Positions 27,713-40,700 of a stretch of DNA of 64,000 bases are shown in pieces. The stretch spans positions 42,717,180 to 42,781,179 of the forward strand of contig NC_066314.1 of the NCBI RefSeq assembly GCF_022539315.1, read 5' to 3'. Source of the stretch: Serinus canaria. Taxonomy: Eukaryota; Chordata; Aves; Passeriformes; Fringillidae. A model generated the notes under the pieces. The model worked only from the letters and a program-made list of their open reading frames with translations. It searched no databases and had not been told where the DNA came from. How positions within the stretch are numbered: the stretch's first letter is position 1; every line of letters begins with the position of its first letter. The translations under genes and the position numbers were made by a program.

Positions 27713-28166
27713 ATGCTGGCAAGGTAGCTTACAGAAGGAGCAAAACAGGGACTCCTGGAGAACACTGAAATAATGGTGCTAAAATTCTTTAGGTGTTTGC
27801 TAATGGCTGATGGACAAAGAGATGGGTAGAAAAGACCTGGCTGAGGCACCAGACCCATTTTGCCACCCTTCTGCAGAATACTGTAAACCAAAAGCTTTTT
27901 CTGCTGCCCCCAGATTTAAATCTCAGACTGCCATGGTATATGTTTACTGAAGTAACAGAAATAATTATTAAAATACAAACCAGAGGAGCTTAGAAATTCA
28001 GTAAGGCTATAGCAGCTGCAAACATGCAACACTCTTTTGTAAACCCATCATTTGGTATTTGCCATTGTATGCAATGGCTTCTCTCTGCCTTTTATTATTC
28101 TAGTGCTCCCTGTATTATTAACTCCCACTTTTTCTGAGTCATATATTATTTCCTGAACGAATTTTC

Positions 28167-28183
28167 TTTTTTTTTTTTTTTTT
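28167..28183. repeat. Poly(T) run
   Basis: Seventeen uninterrupted T. No retroposon body could be recognised on the downstream side, where a minus-strand element would lie. Confidence 0.95.
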
Positions 28184-29210
28184 GCTTTCCAAACATCTTT
28201 TTCAGTCGAAGAACTTTCTGCATCTGTTCCCCATCTCTGGCATTATAAAGGTGTCCCCTTGAAAGGCTCCATTTACTTCAATTATCCACTCCTTCTTCCC
28301 CTGAGGTGCTTCTACCCCTCTTCAAATATCCTCCAAAGTGATGTGCTGTGAAATGAAACATTCCCAATGAGATTTCAAAACCATTGTCAATCTATTCAAA
28401 TACAATGCTTTTTTCTGGTGTTTTGAGTTTGGGGTTATTTTTTAGCATTGAGGTCTGCATTCAAACTTGGAAATGTAAACAGAGAAAAAAAAAAGTTTTA
28501 AAACCATCTCCACCTCTTAGTTTTTTGTAAGAATAGTTTGTTTCCAAGAAGCAGATAAATGTGAGTCTGCTCACTGTTCCACCTCTATTCACTAATCCAA
28601 GGCTCTGTCCCAGTTGTGTCCACAATTTAAGAAAAGCAAACTATATTGAACTGAAATTTAAATTCACTTTCATATATATTTGTATATTTATTTCTATGTA
28701 TTACAGGTAGAATGAGAAGAAAATTTAACAAGAATAGTAAATTAATCTGTGTCTTGTTTCTGATAGTCTTAGAGAATACTATGGGTGGAGTGTGATTTTA
28801 TGCCTTGTATACTGAACTTTCCAGTCTCTCCCCTAAATTTCCATTCACAGTTCCACATTTTGAAGAACTCTGTCCCTTTGAAAAGCTTTCCTCTCCTAGG
28901 GTATTTCCTAGGAGAATTTGCATGACAAATTACACAGAAGTCCTGCAAAAAAGAAAAAATCCCTGGGCATTTCAGAAGGGTAAATGAATTTCAGAGAACT
29001 AAGAGGAGGGTGTTTCAGCTTGACATCTTGCACATCACTTGTACTGGAAGGTGTAAATTTATATGAAATTACAAGTGATTCATCTTGTATCAACTAATTT
29101 GCATTAACTTTAGGAGAAACATTAAAATCATTTATTTATACATACACAATGGGTACTTGCTGTATATTTTACATTTGGAAATAGTAGCAGGTAAAGCTGT
29201 AGCAGTATGT

Positions 29211-29333
29211 GTACAGCTGGATGGGGATTTCAGCAATGTGGTCTAGTGGAAGATGTCCCTGACCACAGCAGGGGGGTAGAACTAGATGATCTTTGGGTCC
29301 CTTGCAACCCAAACCATCCTGTGATTCTATAAT
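29211..29333 (+). mobile_element. CR1 LINE, short 3' end fragment
   Basis: This is a strongly truncated CR1 copy containing only the 3' end. The order is diagnostic: 'gctggatgggg', 'gtctagtggaagatgtccct', 'agaactagatgatcttt', 'cccaaaccatcctgtgattc'. It lacks any reverse transcriptase coding sequence, so it was dead on arrival, as most CR1 insertions are. It is close in wording to the copies at 52904-53722 and so probably belongs to the same avian CR1 group. No target-site duplication is evident, as usual for CR1. Confidence 0.95.
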
Positions 29334-32300
29334 GTGTATTATATGTATGCATAGAAACACTGCAAAATGTATTGTGCACTTTATTTAAAACATCTCAGTA
29401 CAGATGAGAGCTGCTCTTGCCATAATCTCAAAAACAAAATGGTTCATGATGTTTCATTTTCTTGAAATTTTATAAGCAGAAGACCCAGCAAAAAATGTGA
29501 TAGATAATAGAAAATGAAAGTTAGTTTGGTTTTCACTGTAAGATAGTTCCTGTCAAAAAAAAATTGTGCTAACCACCTTAAGCACTACTAAAAAATTTAA
29601 ATAGTCTTTATTGTAGACCATATGCTGGAAAAAGACAATCCACACATAAGGAATTCACTTCTTAATTGTATATCATCCTAATTCACCCATTTTCTGATCA
29701 TTAGCAGCTCTTATCTGACAGACACCATTTCCTACACATGCTTTTGCTCAGTGTTAGTATGAGAAAAGTTTGCTGAAGGCAGGGCTATTTTTGGCCCAGC
29801 AACACTTATGTTGCTATGTGCTCTCAGATTACTGGGCAGATAGGCACACAATGAAGTCAAACAGCTGATCTGTAAAACTGAGAACACTGTGTGGTTTCCT
29901 CCACTGGTGCTTGTTTGTGTATAAATATGCACAAACTATGGGTAAGGAAAGGTTATTTTTCTCTAGATAGGCTTGCCAGAGAAAAGACCCACATCCTGCA
30001 TCCTGTTAAAACCCTCTGTTAAAATGCAGTCAGAACCCCTTAGCAAGTTCTGTGAAATCACTCCATAAAGTTGTGCCTGTAACAGTTTGTACCTTCTGCC
30101 ACACTGAGTAATTTAAAGTTGATCTTGGTTAAGATAGAAGGAACATGTGTCAGTGCTTTGATGGCTGCCATCACAGCAAAGCTGTGGCTGTAAACACAGT
30201 ATCACTTTCAGTTCAGGTCAGATGGGGCATTCTTCTAAAGTCTTTGCTAAAAACTAGACACTCCCTTCTGTGTAAGACTGGACTCAGTACTTTTCACCTG
30301 CCCTTTCCTTCCCTGGACCCATTGGACTGGTCACCTGATGAAATACCAGCCAAGCTGTCTCTGCAGGTTAGTTAGAATAAGCACCTAAATTTGAGCCCAC
30401 ACATTTTATTAACTAATGCAGCACCCCCTAAGGCAGTGAAACACACCAATGAGCCTGATGGGCTCTTGCCAGGGAGCTGTGGTACTTAGGAGAGTTAGCC
30501 TGCACCATCAATAAGGAGAACTGCAGCTTTTAGCACGGTAGGCAATATAAGAACCTTGATAAACAGCACACACTGAAAAGACAAAAGGAGGCCCTGTATT
30601 AACTATTGAGATAGGTTTGTTTTCTCAACCATATGCTGGCCTTATGATGCATTTGCTGGCTTAGTTATGCACCTCTATTGCAGATAAAAGTTCTACATCC
30701 CCTGTCAGTTACAGCTACACTTACAGAAATAAATATTTGTGCTGTTACCTACCACAGGGATCCTATGGAAGCAGGTGCCTCTGGTCTCCATGCTGCACTC
30801 CCCAAGGACTCTTCTGCAGAGGGCAGGAAAACCATGCATGGTGGGAACACAGCCTACAGTGCTCTTGCACTAGAAGCAGAGCTGAAGGAGGCAATCAACT
30901 CTGGATCTCCTTGTTTGCCTTTTCCTGTTCTGCTGGGATTTTTGGGACAGCATAGGGCACAAATAAGATGATTTTCCATTCCACTAGGTAGCTTTTTCTA
31001 GTGTGCAAGTGAAGTGGTATGCAGACACATCAGAAGGGCATCCGAGGTACACAGGACTCCAAGCCCAGCAAGGTCTGTGCTACTGCATGTGAGGGGGTGA
31101 CCCAGTAGTGTCCACCTTTCTCCCATAGAAACCCTCCCAGCAGGAGCCTGCAGGGCACTAACATTGTCACTGAGCAGCAGCTTTATTGCTCAGTGTTTGC
31201 CTCCCCATCCACCATGCCATAGCCTCATGTGACAATAGAGATGTCCTCTCCAGTCACAAGGATGGGGTAGTATGGAAATCCACTGCACTCCTCTGGTAAT
31301 GGCAGATTCTTCAGTCTGTGACACATATAGTGTCATTTACAAAACTCCATTAGAGGAATGAAAAGAGCTGTGACCCCACTTTCTCCATAACTCCTTTAGG
31401 ATTTGTAATTTGACCATGTATGCATTCCTTCTCTGGATCAGACCACCCTATTCTGTTAATGCTGTAATTGGCTTTGAGTTTTGTGATGGAATTTAAGACC
31501 TGTTTTTCAAAAATCTGACTCAAAAATGGATATGTGATGATAAACTTTGGTCCTGCTGCAATGCAGTGTTTCACTGTTTCTTCCTGCAGATAAATGAGGT
31601 CAAATAAAGGGAAAGACCACAAGTTTCAGGTTCTCTCTTCCAATGAATCTAATCCAAGCCATGATATATGACTTAATTCAGTGAAGCCTTCATGTTATAA
31701 TTGGATTCACCCTAGCAGGAGAGTCCCCCTCAGATATCTTTTGGTGAAGATGAATAGGTGTTGCTGAGAGAAAAAGGTACTCATTTCAGAGGCATATTCC
31801 TTGGGTTTTGGTGGTGTTGAGATGTATTAATTGTCTGAATGGGACATACCTTGTACACCAGTTAAAAAAAGATTGGAAATGTTATCATTTTATAGGGGGT
31901 GTGAAAGGGAAAATCCCAGCTTTTAAATCCTTCATTATTCAAACATATCTCTTGGGCATATTATAAAAATAATCTTAGTTCAGACTTGAAACAGGAGGGG
32001 AAATCCCTAAGACAGAAAAGGAGAACCTGACATTTACTTAGGACTCTGCTACTGGGCTGTTTCTCAGGAAAATGCTGATCAAGCTGGAGGCCCATAGGGT
32101 TCAGCACCAGTTGCAGAAGGCTACCAAGGACAATTGTGTGGTCTGTACCTGTCTGCAAGTCCCTAACTTCAGGAATCTTTTGGAAATTTGCTGATTAACC
32201 CTTGAAGCTTCCTCTTTTCTTTTCCTCTCCCCATCCTTTCCAGATTTTTAAATCCTTTCTAGTGCTGTTTGTAGAAGCCAACAACTGAAGACAGCAAATC

Positions 32301-35148
32301 CACTCCAGAAAGCCACCCTTCCTTTCTGCAATGTTAAACAAGATCACTGGGAGAAAGCAATTATTTGGGACCTGTTCCTGCAGTACAAAAATATCAGCCA
32401 GTAGAGAAAATGAAAATATTATACAATAAAAAGCAGATCACCAAAAGCAGATGAGCCTAAGGGAGAAAAATACCACTTTGATCTAAAATACTTCATAATG
32501 TCAGTAATATCCAAAGTGATGGAAGAGTTTAGTCTCTCACCATCATTTTATTATGTTTCAGTTAAAAGTATGCAAATACAAGTCTATTCAAGTCCATGCT
32601 AAACAAAGATCACACATACATGAAAAAAAGAAAAATGCTAAAGATAGAGAGCTGCATATTTCATTTCAATGATTACACTTTGTGTACACCTTCTGATTGG
32701 TACACTAGTGATGGGCTAGAAAAATTGCCCTGATAATGTGAACCTCAGAAGTGCTGGAAATGTAGAAAGAATTTTGATGTTATGTATGAAATTCTGGATG
32801 ATTTTGGGGACTTACCTATTAAAAAAGGAGAGAAAAAAAGAGCAGTAGAATCTGTGGTTTTGGTGTACAGCACAGTCACCAGGTACCCATAAACCACTAT
32901 CTGTTGGCCATAATGAAGCAAATGAAGCTGCAAGGAGCAGTAGGCAAAATGATGTTAGTTAGAACAGCATGGGGGAAATCAACCCACCTGGCTTTGGGAA
33001 GAGTTAGATTGTATGAAATGGATTACATGACAGGATTGCCTGGAAGAGCAGGGGCTTGTGTTCCAAGAAAGCTGGATCTGCTTCTGGATATCAAAGTAAA
33101 AACAAGATTGAGAAGACGGGGCTACTTAACTTATTGAAAATATACCTTGGAGCAAGATGAGAATTAATATGTGTGCAGTAGCCTGAAAACTATTATTTAT
33201 TCAGCTTCTTTGTGGAATCAAGAAGCAAGTACTCAGACAAAGGTCTGTACACAGCAGCTTTGCTTCATTTTCAGTACTCACTGAGAATCTTTACTGACAC
33301 TGAATTAGAAGGTTCAGGAACAGGGAGAAATTTAAAAAAAAAAAAAAGATGCTTGCTTTGATGATAACTGGATAAAGCAAAAAAAGGATATCAGGTAAAA
33401 TGATGACCTCCAGCCCTGAAATTGTTCAGAATCAGTGGGCACGGGCAAGGCAAATGCCACTCATTTATTGCAAAGCTGTGCACTTCCAAGCAGGATCTGG
33501 TGCTAAGCCCGTGCTGTCACAGCAGGTCTGTGTGTTATCTGCTGCAGAAGGGTGCTCCACTCTCCAGCCTGAGTGCTGCCTGCAATGCACAATCAAGTCT
33601 TGTGGCAAATGCTTGAGAAGGATATACCAATTACCTTGATGGAAAGAAAACTGTTTCCATACAAATTGAGCTTTCATGCTATTTGTATACAGGGCCTGGG
33701 GAGTGTGAAATGAGTCATGGGTAGCTTCTTTTTTAGAAAACTGTTGAATAAATTATTAGACAGGCAGCTACTCTTAGGCCAGTGTATTGGCCTGAAGGAA
33801 TAGGTAAACACAAAAAGAAAGAATGAAGGGATGAAGAGAGAGAGAAAGCAGTTGCTCACACAATACTGTCCTGCTTCCAGGCAAATAGACTTTTGAGTGT
33901 CTTAAATTTCTTCCTTTAGTAACAGACTGAGGGCTGTACTGAACTTTAAAGGCCCTCATTAGTTGCTAAGTTATGCTGAGACCAACCACAGTGCAGCTAT
34001 TCAATAGAGATATTTCATTATTTTGTTGCTAGACTGCTTAACATCTCAGAACCAGAAACAAAAAGCCCCAAAGAGCAAGCACAAATTAGAGCTGTTAATC
34101 TTTAGGACAGCTGATCTTTCTAAATATTCTGGGGCAGACATCTTTCTTCCTGCTACTAGTAGAGATTGGTTCTTAGAGTCCCTCTTGTATCAATGAGAAC
34201 TGTACGATTGTTTCCTTTCAATAAGATTTGTTTTTTCATAACTGTATCAAGCTCAGCCACATGGAATTAGCTGGCACTTGTTCATTCTTGAGGATTTGCC
34301 CCTCCTAGTAAAGATATTCTTGCCCAGGATTACTGACTAGCCGGCTATGCAGCCATTCAGAAGCATGTAAGAGTCTGTGCAGGGAAAGGGGAGATTTGGG
34401 TACATTGAAGTGCCTGTGGGCACCTGGGAGGTTGCATCCATTTAAAAAGATGACATCTGCAGCAAGAGGAGATCCTTTCTTCAGTAGTTTTGTTCAAGCT
34501 ACCAAACAAAATTATTTTAAATTAAATAGTATGAGTCATGCTTGCACCATATAAAAACTGATTTGATTTTAATGCAGTCTGTCTCCCAATCCATGTATGC
34601 CTACTCCAGGAAAAGAAGCAGCAAACATAAGGGAGATGATTATTTCTCTGTTCCACCATTTCCTGTCAGTCTTAATCAACATGAAAATTAAACTGTAACA
34701 CAGCATAAATAAGGGAATATCAAAATATGGTCGCTGAAAGTGCTAAATTTTTTTTTCAAGATTATTTGTGGCAAGAGAGGGGACAGAGTATGAAATTGAC
34801 TTCTGATTGAATTTCACCATGAGGAAGTATGCAAGGCTATTAAAATAATGAGAAATGGCACATGCAATTCCCTCTGCACAATGAGTCTCAGCACTCCAAC
34901 ATGGAACGTGGCCACAGAACTATTTCCCTGGGTAGGTACTAGCTAATTGTATCTATCCACCAGCCCCATAATCAGAGTTTTCTGGTCCACAGCTGAGTGA
35001 TCTGGTCTTCATCTCACTTTTTGGCAAGAAACGAGAATCAGGGAAGTAAGAGAGACTGGAAAGCAATGTGAAGTTATGAAATAGAGTGTATCTCATTGAA
35101 AAAATCAACTTGTAATAATCATATGCAGTAGTAGCTTCTATTTTCCCT
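29334..35148. other. Unique sequence without a recognisable gene
   Basis: Only short open frames, none with recognisable homology. A poly(A) run lies at 33334-33347. Moderately GC-rich patches (30760-30960, 33420-33620) have overlapping short frames in several phases, which is typical of chance openness rather than an exon. Confidence 0.55.
33334..33347. repeat. Poly(A) run
   Basis: Fourteen uninterrupted A. Simple low-complexity sequence without a recognisable retroposon body upstream. Confidence 0.9.
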
Positions 35149-36098
35149 CCAGGGTCTGTACTGGGACCAATCCTATTTAATGTCTTTATCAACAGTGGGA
35201 CTGAACCTTCAGCAAGTTTGAAGATGACGCCAAAGCTGAGTGGTGCAGTTGATTCACTGAAGGAAAAGTATGCCATCCAGAAGGACCTTGACAGACCTGG
35301 GAAAAGGAGCAATGCAAAACTCCTGAAGTTCAACAAAGCCAAGTACAAGGTCCTGCATGTGGGCTGGGGCAATCCCCAGTATCAGTACAGACTGGGAGCT
35401 GAATGGATTGAGAGCATCCCTGCAGAGAAGGACTTGGGGTACTGGCAGATGAAATATCCAACATGAGATGCTGATGTGCTCTTGCGGCCCAGAAAGCCAT
35501 GTGTGTCCTGGGCTGCATCAAAAGTGATGTGGCTACCAGGCTGAGAGAGGGGATTCTGCCCCTCTGCTCTGGTCCCATAAAATCCTATCTGTAGTACTGT
35601 ATCCAGCTCTGGGGTCCCTGGGATCAGGAAGATGTAGATCTGTTAGGAAAGGTCCAGAGAAGGGTCATGAAAGCTTTCAGAGGGAAACATCTCTCCTACA
35701 AAGTAAAGCTGAGAGAGGTGGGGTTGTAGATCCTAGAGAAAGAAAGGCTCTGAGGAGGCTTATAGCAGCCTTTCAACACATAGAACCTTATAAGAAAGAT
35801 GGAGACATTTACCAAGGCCTGTAATGATAGCAAAAGGGGGAGAAGTTTTAAACAAAACCAGGGTAGATTTATTTTGGACATAAGAAAGAAATTCTTCTAC
35901 AATAACAGTGGTGAGACATTGGAACAGGTTGCCAATAGAAGCTGTGGATGCCCTTGCATTGTTCAAGGTTCCAGTTTAAATGGAGCTTTGAGCAACCTGC
36001 TCTGGTAAAAGATAACCATGCCTATGGGGTTAGACTAGATGAACTCCAAATTCTACTCTCTGATTCTACAATTCCATGATTCTATGATTCTGTGATTC
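35149..36098 (+). mobile_element. CR1 LINE, 5'-truncated, decayed RT C-terminal part and 3' UTR
   Basis: The copy begins in the reverse transcriptase palm region ('ctgtactgggacc', 'cctatttaatgtctttatcaa', translating as VLGPILFNVFIN) and continues through the thumb and C-terminal part of ORF2 to the 3' UTR. The catalytic FADD-type motif survives only as FEDD at 35217-35228, and the frame is shifted immediately around it. One frame (35218-35466) reads residues typical of CR1, such as AIQKDLDRP, KFNKAKYKVLH and AEKDLGY, then stops. Downstream landmarks include 'ctgggctgcatcaaaag', 'gattctgcccctct', 'gtccagctctggggtcc', 'gtggtgagacattggaacag' and the tail of TGATTCTA/TGATTCTG repeats at 36061-36098. 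It is non-functional. Minus-strand frames over this interval are shadows. Confidence 0.95.
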
Positions 36099-37290
36099 AA
36101 TTGGCACAAATTGTTCCAGGATCTCAGTCCCTGGTGTGACATTGACAGGCTGCTATAGCTGATCAACTGTTCCACAAGAAGGAATTCTTAACCAAATAAC
36201 ACACTAGAAATTTGTCAAATATTACTGGTAAAATTCAGTTCATCTCTGCAGCCAGTCATGCCTGACAAGGCTTCTAGAGATTTTATTTCATTTATTATAT
36301 TTATCCATTTTCCTATATCCATGGTAGAAATTCAAATAACATCAGTCTGAGATAAAAAGTTTTTTTAAAAAGGACCAGCTAGAACAGCTTTATTCAGTAT
36401 CTTACTCTACTCCATATTTCTACTGAAACATTTCTTTCTTCAAACATCAAAATTTATTTCTTTCTTATTTTTTCGGCACCTCTAATTTTTATCAATAATT
36501 TAACTGGAAAAATTACTGCTGCAGAACTTCCTGTTGAGATCATATTAGGAAGCAAAGGGAGTGTCACAGAGGAATATGCTCTCATATTTTTGGTATCACC
36601 TTTCTCCTGTTAATTTCCTCTCTGTTTGTATGGGAGGAAGGGGAGAGTCCAGAATCCAGTGTCTGAAACACTTACTAGATTATCTTCCTGTCATTCTCTG
36701 CTAATACAAGATTCTTCCCTTTGTGCCATCAGCTAGTGTTTTGACAAGTCATCAAAGACCCAAACAGGCAAACATACTTCTCAGGAAGACTCATATCTCA
36801 CTATTGCAAAGGCTTGTTTCATGCTTAGCCAAAACAGTCCTTTTCAAGGCCTTCCATGGAGTTCTATCAAATACTAACACCCAAACTACTTTCCTTCCTT
36901 GGAATTCAGCAACCTTCAGACACACACAGATTTTTGAGGGAAAGAAGTTTGTTCTTTTTGTGAGCATCATGCACAATGGTTGCATTGTTTGTCCAGATTG
37001 CAATAGTTTGTCCAGAAACACACTAAAGTTTTAGCAACTAAATGTCACAATCTTTGTAGCCAGCTAAAAAAGCCTTTAAGAACAAAAATGTCTAGACAGC
37101 CTTTGCTACTGGCTTTGTTACAAACTCCAGCTCCACGGGAGTAAATGGTTGTGAGAGCTTGTATTTGTGCAGACCTTTGAAGATAAAAGTGTTGAAAGTT
37201 ATTTTCTGTAAAGCTATGTGATGGCTAGGTAGATGAACATTGGGCAGGAGCCTCCAGAGCTGAGAAGCCACTGTCTGAACTCAGAGCTGT

Positions 37291-37310
37291 CAAACAGCTA
37301 CAGCTGTTTG
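37291..37310. repeat. Short palindrome containing CAGCTG
   Basis: CAAACAGCT and its exact reverse complement AGCTGTTTG are separated by two bases. The right arm overlaps CAGCTG, an E-box word bound by many bHLH factors. This may be chance. Confidence 0.85.
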
Positions 37311-37474
37311 CTAGACAAGGCAGGATCTCAGCAATATCCACAGGGCATTCTTGTTTGTGTCCCAATGCAAGTCTGTGTATGGCATGTTTAAAAGCACACC
37401 AACAAACATGCACATGCATGTAGGGGCATTTCCTACTGTTATTTCCCAAATCTATCTTTCCAAACAAAAGCAAT

Positions 37475-37501
37475 GGGCATAATTGGCATAATGGGCATAA
37501 T
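37475..37501. repeat. Short tandem duplication of GGCATAAT
   Basis: Three copies of GGCATAAT occur with one- to two-base spacers. It is a minor slippage-type repeat. Confidence 0.85.
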
Positions 37502-37762
37502 ATTGAGAGTCTATGGCATTTAGTAACTTAGACTGAACAATTTTTAAACAAATTTTTAGTTACTTTAAAACATTTCTTTTTATGTTAATAAATTCAAACT
37601 CAAATTCTACTCATAACATGGCAAGTAATGGAAATATACAATTACATTATAAACAGTGCATACTTCTAACTCTTTCTCACATAACTAGAGGGAAGGTGAA
37701 AGTTTTTCAAAATCAGTATAGTTACATTTACTGTCACTAATTCCATAGTTCTTCATCATTAC

Positions 37763-37788
37763 AATAATAATAATAATAATAATAATAA
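37763..37788. repeat. (AAT)n microsatellite
   Basis: An uninterrupted trinucleotide repeat of about 8.7 AAT units. It is the cleanest microsatellite in the window and likely length-variable among individuals. Confidence 0.97.
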
Positions 37789-40700
37789 CACTCTAGTCAT
37801 TGAATTGCAGCATTCCAGCTGGTTTTCTAGAAACTCCCTAGTAATCATGCTAAATATTTCTTTAAAAAAAAAAACAAAACATGTAGTGATCTTTCTTTCA
37901 GAGTTATGCTACTTTAATTCCTGCTAAAGTATCATCTTTAGAAAAGAGGCAGTTCCTCATTAGAAGGGCTAATGTTTCAGAAGTTAACTTCTAGCAAGGC
38001 TACTTCCCTTCTTCTCAGCTACTGCATGGCCAAAAAAATTCCTTAATACATTTCTCATTTTATTTTCAAATCAACAAGTAGGTTTAATGTGGTTATTCCT
38101 GTAAAAGGAATGTTTTTCTAATATTGTGAAATTTAATGTATGAGAGAAGAGCAAAAGCTCCTGGTTTGCATCCCTCCTACACATCTGATAGAAAATTCCC
38201 ATCCATGAGTCACATGTGGTACAACACAGGCAATCAGGCCACATGATTACTGTGAATCTTGACTTGCAGCACCAAAGGAAGTGTGGGGCTTTCCACATCC
38301 CTACTGCAATGCAAGCAACATTTTAGAGTGATGAACCATTATTTCTGTCAATCCAGACAGCACAGAGATTGCAAACAGAAACTTCCTAAGGAACAAAAGC
38401 TTCTGGTGACTGACACAAAGCAATGCAACGTGCAGACAGGGTGAGCAAACAGAAAAGGTGTAAATAAATATGTTAGGCCAAGGATAGGATAGACTGAGAG
38501 AGTGAGTCTGCAACTTCTGCAGTCCCCTGTCTACAAATCATTGATATATTTGAAACCATCACAGCTAAGTCTGTGTCCTCACACTTTCCCTGGAGTAACA
38601 TTCATGCCCTTGGAATTGTCCTCATACTGTTAGGGTGAATTTTCACCCACATTCATTTGTGCAAGTTAGAACAGATATTCAGAGAAATACCATCAGAGGT
38701 ATCACAAAGCTGGATGAAAATTTTGTGATGAATTAATTTCATGAGAAAATGCCAATCCCCCAAAAGCAGAAGGTGTTGTGCAAGGCTGTTAGCCCCCCAG
38801 CCTCCTGGGAAGCACTGTGCCATGATGACACTAGACAGAACTTTGAGCATCTGTGAGCCCAATGTTAGGACTGCCTCAGGGACCTGAGGACTTTCAGAGG
38901 TTGTCATGTGCAGCTTTCCAGACCTCTCTGCCCTTTCCAGTGGTAACAAATCCCTGCGTCTCAAACCCTCCTGAACCTTTTGCTTCTCCTGTTTGTGCAG
39001 GAAGGCTGGCAACCTTGAAAACCCTGGCTAATTCCAATGCTCAAAGGCCTGTCTCTCACACTCATTGATCATGGCTCTTACATGATGCAAGGACTCATAA
39101 TCTCCTGGTTGTCCTATTGACTTTGTTTTTATAGCCAAGCCAAGAGATGCAGTGCTTGGCTTTCCACTCTTGCTTTCACTGGAGACTTGCTAAGCCAGAT
39201 TCTAGTTTTCCACATATAGACATCTTCATTTTGTGTTTCAAAATGGATCACTCTTGGTCAGCACTGTTGGGATGAGAACAGCTTAGCTTTATCTTCAGAT
39301 GTAAATATCCAAGCTTCTAAGGGCAAAATCAGCTGCTCTGCTCACCTAATCAAACCATCACCTCTGTGTTAAAGGATCTGCTAGAAAAAGATGCTTCTGA
39401 CAGAAAATACTACATTTATATTTTTTTTTGCCAAGAAAACTTACGGCAATTTATCCCTGATTTCTCTGTCAACCTTGTATTCTATGATTCAATATGGTTT
39501 TCTCTCTGTACTGATATTTTAGCATTGGAGGGCTTTTAGGTCTTAATGATGCTATGCCAGCTCATCTTGGTATGCCAGCTAATCTCAGTGGACACACGCT
39601 TTCTACTCAGTGGTAAGACTTGAGTTACTATCCCCATCTTCTATTTCAATTTTTGTGGGAAGAAAACCTCAATAAATGATGATTAACCAACCAAATAAAA
39701 TGCCAGCTTTAGGCTTCACCACCAAGAGGTTCATATGACACAAATGATCTCACACCTCATTCTCCCTGGACCAAGGTTAACTTGCATCTGCAGCAAAGAC
39801 TGGATCAGGACAACAAAGGAACAGTTGTTTCCCAGTCATGGGACTGGAAGCACATGCTGCAGCAGGTTGTCATAACATTGCATTTCATAATTCCAGTAAA
39901 TTCACCTGTGAATAGAATTCTTCAGGTATATTAACTTATCCCTGATAAAACGGGAGGCTGTGAGAGGAAAAACATATAATTAGTAATTCTTTAAGATTAA
40001 ACTAGACTAAGTTTGTTGTTTCTCAATTGAAACTCAGACCAAAAGAGCTCTGAAAACTCCAGGAACCTGCACATCCCCAGCACCCTCATCTAGAGCAAGC
40101 CTCACAGCTCTGCTGCAAGGTAGTTGGGAGAATTTACCATTACAACCCTACTGCAGATCACTAAACAAAAGCAGCTAGCTCTAAATTTCCCCCTTTTTTT
40201 TGACTGATTCTCTTTCAATGCTTAAAATGGCCCAGTCAGACATCAAAACAGTAGTAACAGAACTCAAAATAACTCTAAGAGAAGTCAAACTGATTGTTGC
40301 TAAGGTTGGTTGCAGGTGCTAGTTCTGCACCAGCTCCTCTAGTTATTGTGTTTATTAACTTTAAAATCATATTTTCTATTTTTTTTTTTATTTTGTGTCT
40401 TCCCTTTGACTTAAGTGAAGATCAAGTCAAAGAAAGGAAGAAGTGTAGAAACTGCGGGCATGAAAATCACACTACCTTAAAACAGTTACAAAATTTCTTG
40501 CTGACAGAGATAAGACTTTATGCAAATTATATATTACACTACACTGATTGTATTTGCATGCAGATGATAAGCTGAAACAGACCATTGAAATCTGTGCCTG
40601 CTTGCACACTCACAGCAAGGTCATTTTGATAGCTGAGTATCTGCTCTGTCTGATGTGACACTCTGCATTTATTTGAATGAGCACGTTTTCTTCTGACAGA

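Larger units (their letters stand above)
21093..29210. other. Unique sequence without a recognisable gene
   Basis: No gene or interspersed repeat is supported. A minus-strand frame at 23741-24184 (147 codons) has no recognisable feature. Simple repeats occur at 22232, 27675 and 28167 (listed separately). Short inverted repeats at 26062-26083 (8-bp arms, 6-nt loop) and 25278-25310 (11-bp arms) are visible. A small duplication around 25108-25140 repeats the word CTCAGAGGAAC. Confidence 0.55.
36099..37762. other. Unique sequence without a recognisable gene
   Basis: No gene is supported. It contains a 20-bp near-perfect palindrome at 37291-37310 and a short repeated word (GGCATAAT, three times) at 37475-37501. 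Confidence 0.55.

Noticed and set aside
34953..35372. A 139-codon minus-strand frame
   Set aside because: Its second half is the antisense shadow of the plus-strand CR1 at 35149-36098, and the rest is unrecognised.
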